Source: Bacteroidota bacterium
GTDB taxonomy: Bacteria > Bacteroidota > Bacteroidia > 2-12-FULL-35-15
DNA: 5,201 nucleotides
NCBI GenBank assembly: GCA_021413595.1
Contig: JAIOQD010000428.1
Location: 1-5,201 of the forward strand
Reading direction: 5' to 3'
In this document: positions 1-5,201 of the stretch, piece by piece
Layout: each line of letters opens with the position of its first letter
Position numbering within the stretch: position 1 is the stretch's first letter
Notes under the pieces: model-generated
Databases searched by the model: none
Told to the model about the DNA's origin: nothing
What the model saw: only the letters and a program-made list of their open reading frames with translations
Translations under genes and position numbers: made by a program

Positions 1-1
1 A

Positions 2-934
2 GTACATAGAGAGCCTATTGATTCTACCTTCTATGAGCCAAATGTAATTGTTTCAAATCCGCATCCGTCTATCAAGCCGGCTTCTCCTGAAAGTTATGGT
101 GTTTCAAGAGACAATATGTCCGGTGATGTGCGTCAGGGAAGAAACGTTGTAAAAGCTTGGACTGAGGAAAAACTAACGAAACATCCATTGACCTCAGCAG
201 ATAAAGATTATAAGTTTATTTTCCATACTCCAAAATACCGACATGGTGCACATACAACGCCTGTTGATACAGATATCGTTGCGGTTTGGTTTGGTCCTTT
301 TGGCGACATGCACAGAGCTGATAAACGTACACCATTCGTGACCGAAATGTATGTAGATATAAACCCAAATGATGCGAAAGCACTTGGAGTGGAAGATGGT
401 GATTATGTGCATATAGATGCCGATCCAGAGGATCGCCCATTCCGTGGATGGCAACAGAAAAAAAATACAGATGCGTATGAACTCTCTCGTTTATTGTGTC
501 GTGCAAGATACTATCCAGGAACTCCTATGGGTGTTCTTAGAATGTGGCACAATGCTTACGGTGCTACATACGGTTCAGTTGCAGCTTCAAAAAAAGGGGC
601 AACCGGATTAGCAAAAAATGAAAAGACCGGTTATCAATCTTTGTTCCGCAAAGGGTCACATCAAAGTTGTACAAGGGCTTGGTTAAATCCAACACTTCTT
701 ACTGATTCATTGGTTAGGAAAAACCACTTCGGTCAAGAGATTGGAAAAGGCTTTGAACTGGATGTTCATGGAGCAACAGGAGCACCAAGAGAATCATTTG
801 TAAAAGTAACATTTGCCGAAAAGGGTGGTATTGATGGAAAAGGATTATGGGAAGGTGCAGAAAAAGGTATTCGCCCAACTTATGAAAGTGAGGAATTGAA
901 AAAGTATATGAAGGGCGGCTATTATAAGGCATAA
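2..934 (+). CDS. nxrA: Molybdopterin oxidoreductase catalytic alpha subunit, NXR-like (C-terminal 310 residues only)
   Basis: This is the C-terminal part of the catalytic subunit of a type II DMSO-reductase-family enzyme, which binds the Mo-bis-MGD cofactor and transforms an oxyanion, probably nitrite/nitrate. The frame is open from base 2, and the ATG at 116 is internal because the 38 codons before it already read as conserved family sequence ([13 protein letters not shown]). Visible fragment residues 75-103 ([27 protein letters not shown]) are signatures I recall from Nitrospira and anammox NxrA. Residues 119-140 ([20 protein letters not shown]) fit the C-terminal molydopterin-binding fold. 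The end, [16 protein letters not shown], also fits NxrA. Family members are about 1,100-1,150 residues, so roughly 800 residues lie upstream, including the Tat signal, the N-terminal Fe-S site and the Mo-ligand Asp; none of these can be checked here. The beta gene follows after 58 bases. PcrA, ClrA or SerA-like enzymes are alternatives. The family call is firm and the substrate is inferred. Confidence 0.88.
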   Translation, partial: VHREPIDSTFYEPNVIVSNPHPSIKPASPESYGVSRDNMSGDVRQGRNVVKAWTEEKLTKHPLTSADKDYKFIFHTPKYRHGAHTTPVDTDIVAVWFGPFGDMHRADKRTPFVTEMYVDINPNDAKALGVEDGDYVHIDADPEDRPFRGWQQKKNTDAYELSRLLCRARYYPGTPMGVLRMWHNAYGATYGSVAASKKGATGLAKNEKTGYQSLFRKGSHQSCTRAWLNPTLLTDSLVRKNHFGQEIGKGFELDVHGATGAPRESFVKVTFAEKGGIDGKGLWEGAEKGIRPTYESEELKKYMKGGYYKA

Positions 935-992
935 TCTTATGAATTAAGCACGGAATTATTTAGTAATATTTTAACTAAAAACAGAAATTATC

Positions 993-2123
993 ATGGCACA
1001 AGTAAAAAACTGGCAACTGAAAAAGGAGATGAAATATCCCTATGAAGAAAGCCGTCCGAATAAACAAATTGCATTCGTTTTTGACACCAATAAATGTATT
1101 GCCTGTCAAACATGCACCGTAGCATGTAAAACAACATGGACATCAGGGCCGGGCGAAGAAACAATGTTCTTCAACAATGTGGAAACAAAACCTTACGGTG
1201 GTTATCCATTAAAGTGGGATGTGAATACACTAAAAATGATGGGCGAACAATCCTGGGACAAAACCAGTGGAGAATACAAAGGCAAAACTATCTTTGATGA
1301 TACCAAAGGTGAGAATGTTAATGGCTGGAGACCTGCTGAAAGAGATTATGCATTTCCAAATATGGGTGAAGATGAGTGCTCTTCCATTGTAAACAAAGGA
1401 GCTTTCTTCAACGGAATACATGATACCTGGATGTTTTATTTAGCACGTATTTGCAATCATTGCACTTATCCTGCTTGTTTAGCTGCATGTCCAAGAAAAG
1501 CAATTTACAAAAGACCGGAAGATGGAATTGTTTTAATTGATGAATCACGTTGCAGAGGATACAAAGAGTGTGTAAAAGCTTGTCCCTATAAAAAAACATT
1601 TTTCAATATGGTAACACGTGTATCTGAAAAATGTATTGGTTGCTATCCATTGATAGAGCAGGGTGAACAGCCACGTTGTGTTCAGACATGTATTGGAAAA
1701 ATCAGGATGCAGGGTTTTTTAAGTAAACCCGGAGAAGAAAAGGCAGACAACCCTATTGACCAGATCGTACATATCAAAAAAATCGCATTGCCATTATACT
1801 CCCAGTTTGGAACAGAACCCAATGTGTACTACATTCCTCCAATTCATGTGCCTACTGATTTTCTACATCAAATGTTCGGTCCTGGCGTTGATAAAGCTGT
1901 TGAAGCATACAAAAACCTTAAAGATGATAAAGACTTGCTTGCTGCATTTCTATTATTTGGAAACTCGCCAAAAACAATTCATCATTACAAAAGAGAAGGT
2001 GATTTTACTGTAGGGTATAATGAAAAAGGAGAAGTGATAACAAAAGTTCCAATGACAGAACCTGTTTATGTAAGACCATACGATGATAAAGACCATGGTA
2101 CTTTCCGTCACAATACTCCTTAA
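993..2123 (+). CDS. nxrB: Four-cluster iron-sulfur beta subunit, NXR/NarH-like (376 aa)
   Basis: This is the electron-transfer subunit that links the alpha active site to the heme gamma subunit. Four cysteine groups are visible: C35-x2-C38-x2-C41-x3-C45; C154-x2-C157-x4-C162-x3-C166; C187-x5-C193-x3-C197, with Tyr190 where a fourth ligand would sit; and C214-x2-C217-x11-C229-x3-C233. This pattern fits three [4Fe-4S] clusters and one [3Fe-4S] cluster. The start at 993 gives MAQVKNWQLKKEMKYPYEE, which lines up with the N-terminus I recall for Nitrospira NxrB; no Shine-Dalgarno sequence precedes it. There is no signal peptide, as expected for a subunit exported by Tat while bound to alpha. At 376 residues it is about 50 shorter than Nitrospira NxrB (about 430), with shortening apparently between residues 75-145 and in the loop before C229. 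The final Cys of the first motif is retained, whereas I recall Asp in Nitrospira NxrB. NarH, PcrB, ClrB and SerB are relatives. Confidence 0.93.
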   Translation: MAQVKNWQLKKEMKYPYEESRPNKQIAFVFDTNKCIACQTCTVACKTTWTSGPGEETMFFNNVETKPYGGYPLKWDVNTLKMMGEQSWDKTSGEYKGKTIFDDTKGENVNGWRPAERDYAFPNMGEDECSSIVNKGAFFNGIHDTWMFYLARICNHCTYPACLAACPRKAIYKRPEDGIVLIDESRCRGYKECVKACPYKKTFFNMVTRVSEKCIGCYPLIEQGEQPRCVQTCIGKIRMQGFLSKPGEEKADNPIDQIVHIKKIALPLYSQFGTEPNVYYIPPIHVPTDFLHQMFGPGVDKAVEAYKNLKDDKDLLAAFLLFGNSPKTIHHYKREGDFTVGYNEKGEVITKVPMTEPVYVRPYDDKDHGTFRHNTP

Positions 2124-2173
2124 AAATAAAAATTAATTTCAAAAGGATTAATAATTATTAAAAAAAACTAAAC

Positions 2174-3061
2174 ATGAAAAAATTAATTTTTATAGCCGCA
2201 GTAACAGCACTTTCAAATAGTATAGCAACGGCTCAAACTCCTGTAAATGCGATAAAATCAGGGAAAGTAGCAAACATTCCTTTGCGTGAAGTAAACAATG
2301 CAGTATGGAGTGATATCCAAGCAATTACTATTCCAGTGTTTCCGCAAAACATCACTACTCCGATGTTAACTACTCCATCAGTAAAAAACATAAAAGTGAA
2401 ATCCATTAATGACGGAACTACTATTGCTTTTTTATTGGAGTGGACTGATTCAACAAAGGATATGATTGTGGATGCAGATAAGTTTTGCGATCAGGTAGCA
2501 ATTCAGTTACCTTTGCACCCTGATACCCTTCCTATTTTTATGATGGGTAACAAAAATGGTCGTGTGCACATCATTCATTGGAAAGCTATTTGGCAGAATG
2601 ATATTGAAAACGGCTTCCGTAATGTGAAGGATGCATATCCGAATTACTGGGCAGATATGTATCCAATGGCAGAAAAAGAAGGTGATGGAACTAAAGGAAA
2701 GTTTGCAAGGGATATTTCAGCAGTGGATTATTCTAAGGGAACAGGCAAAAACTTCATGCCCGCTTCTTATGCAGGAAATCCTATGTCAATCTTCGATAGA
2801 AAAGAACCGTCAGAAGAATGTATGGCTGAAAGTTACGGGACACTTACAACACAAACCAATCAGAATGCCACAGCTTGGGGTGTATGGGAAAACAATACAT
2901 GGAAAGTTATTTTTACACGGCCCATGGTTTCACCTGATAAAGAGGATGCTCCAGTCACTATCCCAACAAAAATTGCCTTCGCAATTTGGAACGGACACTT
3001 TGAAAACATAAGTGGAAAAAAACATTATTCGCAATGGATCGATCTCACTACTCAAAAATAA
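2174..3061 (+). CDS. nxrC: Secreted heme-b gamma subunit, ethylbenzene-dehydrogenase-type heme domain (295 aa)
   Basis: This is probably the heme-b subunit of the periplasmic complex, in the family of EbdC, DdhC, SerC, PcrC-like and NxrC proteins; it would exchange electrons with a periplasmic cytochrome. Residues 1-20 (MKKLIFIAAVTALSNSIATA) form a Sec signal peptide with likely cleavage after Ala20. There is no twin-arginine motif, so export is separate from alpha-beta. The body shows the family's beta-sandwich features: VWSDIQAITIPVFPQ (44-58), IAFLLEWTDST (84-94), DQVAIQLP (106-113), and AFAIWNGH followed by GKKHYSQWIDL near the C-terminus. In EbdC the heme is held by a Met and a Lys. The best candidates here are Met123/Met124 (IFMMGNKNG) and Lys282/Lys283, assigned by position only. 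There is no CxxCH, so this is not a c-type cytochrome. Two lone cysteines (105 and 216) remain in the mature protein. The gene starts 50 bases after beta and ends 4 bases before the chaperone gene. The similarity is more diffuse than for alpha and beta. Confidence 0.8.
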   Translation: MKKLIFIAAVTALSNSIATAQTPVNAIKSGKVANIPLREVNNAVWSDIQAITIPVFPQNITTPMLTTPSVKNIKVKSINDGTTIAFLLEWTDSTKDMIVDADKFCDQVAIQLPLHPDTLPIFMMGNKNGRVHIIHWKAIWQNDIENGFRNVKDAYPNYWADMYPMAEKEGDGTKGKFARDISAVDYSKGTGKNFMPASYAGNPMSIFDRKEPSEECMAESYGTLTTQTNQNATAWGVWENNTWKVIFTRPMVSPDKEDAPVTIPTKIAFAIWNGHFENISGKKHYSQWIDLTTQK

Positions 3062-3065
3062 AAAC

Positions 3066-3635
3066 ATGAAAACTGTAATTGACAAAAATTTAATAAAAGC
3101 CGATCTGTTCAGGATACTGAGTATGGGCTTTTCATATCCGGAACAAGAAAAATGTGATGATATAGATTCTATCATTCATGACTTATTAAATGAAGGTGAT
3201 TTGGATTTAGAAATTCAAGGATCTTTGAAATCCATTCAAAAAAGTATAGATTATAAAGAAATTTTGAGGGAATATTCCAGGGTGTTTTTGAAAGGCACAA
3301 TTCCAACAACAGAAACCGCAGTTTGTGAAAAAATGAACTGTGTAGCAGATGCTGCTGCATTTTACAAAGCGTTTGGCATGACTGCAAAAAGTGGCGACAG
3401 TCCCGATTCAATTATTTATCAATTGGAATTTGCTTCATTACTCTTAGTAAAAAAGACTTTAGCAAAAGATGAAGAACAATCATTTATTGTTGAGGATGCC
3501 TATCAGAAATTCATGGATTCACATCTAACTGTGCTAGGAGAAAAATTTCAGGCGAAATTACAAACTGCAGAGCCTATTGAGTTTTATAATGAATTGTCTA
3601 ATTTATTGGTTATAATTACAAAAAAACAAAATTAA
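3066..3635 (+). CDS. TorD/DmsD/NarJ-family assembly chaperone (189 aa)
   Basis: This is a cytoplasmic system-specific chaperone expected to bind the alpha subunit, hold it for molybdenum cofactor insertion and delay Tat export until it is folded. It is the delta gene of such operons. Family marks are the N-terminal helical part ([13 protein letters not shown], 14-26), [17 protein letters not shown] (68-84), the core [13 protein letters not shown] (93-105), and [15 protein letters not shown] (112-126), which matches the conserved PDHxxxELEFM-type motif. A later KFMDSHL (148-154) fits the usual F..H. segment. It has no signal peptide. The ATG at 3066 was chosen because it sits 4 bases after the gamma stop and gives a normal length. 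An in-frame ATG at 3012 would add 18 residues and overlap gamma by 50 bases. It is downstream of gamma and followed after one base by tatA, so co-translation is likely. Confidence 0.87.
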   Translation: MKTVIDKNLIKADLFRILSMGFSYPEQEKCDDIDSIIHDLLNEGDLDLEIQGSLKSIQKSIDYKEILREYSRVFLKGTIPTTETAVCEKMNCVADAAAFYKAFGMTAKSGDSPDSIIYQLEFASLLLVKKTLAKDEEQSFIVEDAYQKFMDSHLTVLGEKFQAKLQTAEPIEFYNELSNLLVIITKKQN

Positions 3636-3636
3636 A

Positions 3637-3813
3637 ATGAATACACTAATAATGTTAATAGGGATATTTGGACTCGGTTGCACTGAATTAATAATAATTG
3701 GTATTATAATTCTGTTACTCTTTGGAGGCAAAAAAATTCCTGAGTTAATGAAAGGATTAGGAAAAGGAATTAATGAATTTAAAAACAGTTCAAAAGGTGA
3801 AAATGTTGATTGA
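3637..3813 (+). CDS. tatA: Sec-independent translocase protein TatA (58 aa)
   Basis: This is the small pore-forming subunit of the twin-arginine translocase, which moves folded, cofactor-loaded proteins across the cytoplasmic membrane. The reading frame is short but complete. It has an N-terminal membrane helix (about residues 4-29), with a polar Glu17 before the [13 protein letters not shown] segment, as in TatA proteins that carry a Glu or Gln there. The hinge [16 protein letters not shown] (29-44) and the amphipathic helix ending INEFKN are textbook TatA, and the wording is close to Bacteroidota members. The C-terminal tail is very short (SSKGENVD). Met6 is a possible alternative start. 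The gene begins one base after the chaperone stop, and its TGA stop overlaps a possible TTG start of moaA. Its place beside a Tat-dependent molybdoenzyme suggests it serves that enzyme. TatC is not in the window. Confidence 0.92.
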   Translation: MNTLIMLIGIFGLGCTELIIIGIIILLLFGGKKIPELMKGLGKGINEFKNSSKGENVD

Positions 3814-3836
3814 ATTATGATTTACAAAAAATAACG

Positions 3837-4826
3837 ATGAATCAGCTTAAAGATAAATTCAACCGTATTCATGATTACCTGCGGATATCGCTCACCGATA
3901 AATGCAATTTGCGATGCTCTTATTGCAATCCCAACGATTTAGGAAAAGGTTTTTTCTCTAATTCTTCACGAATGACAGCGGACGAAATTGATCAGATTGT
4001 TTCCGTTTTTGTTAAATCAGGTGTTAAAAAAATTCGACTTACAGGCGGAGAGCCTTTAGTAAGAAAAGATGCAAAAGAAATCATTCTGCGGCTTTCAAAA
4101 TATCCTGTTGAGCTTGCCATTACTACAAATGGGGTTTTTGTAAATGAATTTATTGATACCTTTAAAGAAGCTGGATTAAAATCTGTTAACGTAAGCTTGG
4201 ATTCTCTTTTCAAAGAAAAGTATTTTTCTATCACTCAAAGAGATGAATTTGATAGGGTATCTGATAATATTAAGTTATTAGTAGCAAATGATTTTCATGT
4301 AAAAGTGAATGTGGTTGTGATGAAAGATGTGAATGATTCGGAAATTCTGGAGTTCATTCAATGGACAAAAGATGTTCCCGTACACATTCGTTTTATCGAA
4401 TTTATGCCCTTTACAGGAAACAAATGGAGCAGTGGGAAAGTAGTTGATCATCAGCAGATTTTAAATATTATTTCTTCAAAATTTCACTATATTAAATTAT
4501 TGAATGAAAAGAATGATACTGCAAAAAAATATTTTGTTCCGAAACATAAAGGCTCTTTTGCAATTATAAGTACAATGTCTGAGCCTTTTTGTAACGGTTG
4601 TAATCGTATGCGACTCACTTCCGAAGGTAAAATGTATAATTGCCTTTTTGCAAAGGCTGGAACTGACCTTCTCTCTGCCTTGCGCCTTGGTAATGATATT
4701 GAACCCCTTATTGAGGCCTGTGTCCAAGGTAAATCATTTATGCTTGGCGGGAATAAGGAAACAGAAAAATGGGGAAATCAAACCACTGTATCACATGAAA
4801 GAAGTATGATTAGCATTGGTGGGTAA
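3837..4826 (+). CDS. moaA: GTP 3',8-cyclase MoaA (329 aa)
   Basis: This is a radical-SAM enzyme that converts GTP to 3',8-cyclo-7,8-dihydro-GTP, the first step of molybdopterin synthesis, acting with MoaC. The radical-SAM cluster motif is C23-x3-C27-x2-C30 (CNLRCSYC). The SAM-binding LTGGEPL is at 68-74. The C-terminal substrate-binding [4Fe-4S] cluster has C252-x2-C255-x13-C269. RFIEFMPF (185-192) and the C-terminal double glycine (SIGG) needed for activity are both present, so the gene looks fully functional. The length is usual for MoaA (about 325-335). The ATG at 3837 gives MNQLKDKFNRIHDYLRISLTD, matching the usual N-terminus. A TTG at 3810 in the same frame would add nine residues and overlap the tatA stop by 4 bases; it is less likely, though it would couple translation. 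The gene follows tatA after 23 bases and precedes moeA by 23 bases. Confidence 0.97.
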   Translation: MNQLKDKFNRIHDYLRISLTDKCNLRCSYCNPNDLGKGFFSNSSRMTADEIDQIVSVFVKSGVKKIRLTGGEPLVRKDAKEIILRLSKYPVELAITTNGVFVNEFIDTFKEAGLKSVNVSLDSLFKEKYFSITQRDEFDRVSDNIKLLVANDFHVKVNVVVMKDVNDSEILEFIQWTKDVPVHIRFIEFMPFTGNKWSSGKVVDHQQILNIISSKFHYIKLLNEKNDTAKKYFVPKHKGSFAIISTMSEPFCNGCNRMRLTSEGKMYNCLFAKAGTDLLSALRLGNDIEPLIEACVQGKSFMLGGNKETEKWGNQTTVSHERSMISIGG

Positions 4827-4849
4827 ATTTTTATTAATTTCACATTATC

Positions 4850-5201
4850 ATGCTATCTGTAGAAAAAGCCAAACAAGCGGTTATCGAAAACATACATTTA
4901 TTGTCAGTAGAGAATATTTCTATTGATAATGCGTATGGTTATGTATTAGCCGAAGATATATATTCTCCTCTCGCACTTCCCCCATTTAAGCAGTCTGCAA
5001 TGGACGGGTATGCATTTATTTTTGATGATTTTAAAAATAATTTACAAATAAATATTATTGCTGAAGTTGCGGCCGGAGATTCATTTAAAGGGACTTTAAA
5101 ATCTGGTCAGGCGATCCGGATTTTTACCGGAGCGCCTGTTCCTAATGGTGCTGACTGTATAGTAATGCAGGAAAAAGTAGGACTTGAAAAAGATCAATTA
5201 C
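4850..5201 (+). CDS. moeA: Molybdopterin molybdenumtransferase MoeA (N-terminal 117 residues, cut by window end)
   Basis: MoeA inserts molybdate into adenylylated molybdopterin to form the active molybdenum cofactor, the last shared step of the pathway. The visible part begins MLSVEKAKQAVIENI and carries the family's linker motif LPPFKQSAMDGYA (43-55), in which the SAMDGYA stretch is diagnostic. It continues with EVAAGD (72-77) and RIFTGAPVPNGADCIVMQE (90-108), another hallmark. Full-length proteins are about 390-410 residues, so roughly 70 percent lies beyond the window. The frame stays open to the last base, with no sign of damage. The ATG at 4850 lies 23 bases after moaA in an A/T-rich gap without a Shine-Dalgarno sequence, so it is probably in the same transcript. 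A domain fusion or a second moeA cannot be judged. Confidence 0.96.
   Translation, partial: MLSVEKAKQAVIENIHLLSVENISIDNAYGYVLAEDIYSPLALPPFKQSAMDGYAFIFDDFKNNLQINIIAEVAAGDSFKGTLKSGQAIRIFTGAPVPNGADCIVMQEKVGLEKDQL

Noticed and set aside
116..118. ATG at 116 as the start of a separate 272-residue gene
   Set aside because: The frame is open back to base 2 and the earlier codons encode conserved alpha-subunit sequence, so this is an internal Met.
194..932. Reverse-strand and alternate-frame open frames of 64-96 codons inside the alpha gene
   Set aside because: They lie wholly within strongly conserved coding sequence, show no family motifs, and read as low-complexity or His/Leu-rich translations typical of antisense shadows.
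935..992. Possible promoter or terminator between alpha and beta
   Set aside because: I could not find a Bacteroidota-type TAnnTTTG box or a convincing hairpin in the 58 bases. It looks like a plain spacer in an operon.
1230..2013. Open frames on both strands inside the beta gene, including an 85-codon + frame
   Set aside because: All are embedded in the cysteine-rich beta gene in other frames, with no recognisable protein features and no independent start context.
2124..2173. Repeated ATTAAT-like words between beta and gamma as an operator or terminator
   Set aside because: ATTAAT is self-complementary and expected by chance in such A/T-rich sequence. There is no stem with GC pairs followed by a T run.
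2631..3011. A 126-codon + frame inside the gamma gene
   Set aside because: It overlaps a signal-peptide-bearing, family-consistent gene in another frame. Its translation has no recognisable motif and starts in mid-gene.
3012..3065. N-terminal extension of the chaperone from the ATG at 3012
   Set aside because: It would overlap the gamma gene by 50 bases and add 18 residues not expected of TorD-like proteins. The ATG at 3066 lies 4 bases after the gamma stop.

Overview
The window is a densely packed, single-strand (+) block of seven genes. It encodes a periplasmic type II DMSO-reductase-family molybdoenzyme together with the proteins needed to mature it. In order: the C-terminal 310 residues of a molybdopterin catalytic alpha subunit (2-934), an iron-sulfur beta subunit (993-2123), a secreted heme-b gamma subunit of the EbdC/DdhC/SerC/NxrC type (2174-3061), a TorD/NarJ-like assembly chaperone (3066-3635), a 58-residue TatA (3637-3813), MoaA (3837-4826) and the first 117 residues of MoeA (4850 to the window end). 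No rRNA, tRNA, insertion sequence, CRISPR array or clear terminator was found. The longest stretch without a gene is 58 bases.

The alpha and beta sequences resemble, from memory, the nitrite oxidoreductase (NXR) clade known from Nitrospira, Nitrospina and anammox bacteria more than membrane NarGH. Examples are the alpha stretch around bases 224-340 ([27 protein letters not shown]) and the beta stretches NVETKPYGGYP, RICNHCTYP, CPRKAIYKRPEDGIVLID and QMFGPGVD. Enzymes of this clade can oxidise nitrite or reduce nitrate, and relatives use chlorate, perchlorate or selenate. Sequence alone does not fix the direction or the substrate here.

The base composition is low in GC. Start codons are preceded by A/T-rich sequence with no Shine-Dalgarno motif at the proper distance. 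The TatA ([16 protein letters not shown]) looks like those of the Bacteroidota. A member of Bacteroidota or a neighbouring phylum (Ignavibacteria/Chlorobi/Kapabacteria) is the best guess, but it is inferred from style and not from a marker gene.

How the genes would work together: MoaA starts and MoeA finishes molybdenum cofactor synthesis. The TorD-like chaperone holds the alpha subunit until cofactor is inserted. The alpha-beta complex is then exported through a Tat translocase that includes the locally encoded TatA. The gamma subunit travels separately by Sec and joins outside the cytoplasmic membrane to pass electrons between the Fe-S chain and a periplasmic partner. There is no NarI-like membrane anchor directly after the beta gene, which fits a soluble periplasmic enzyme.
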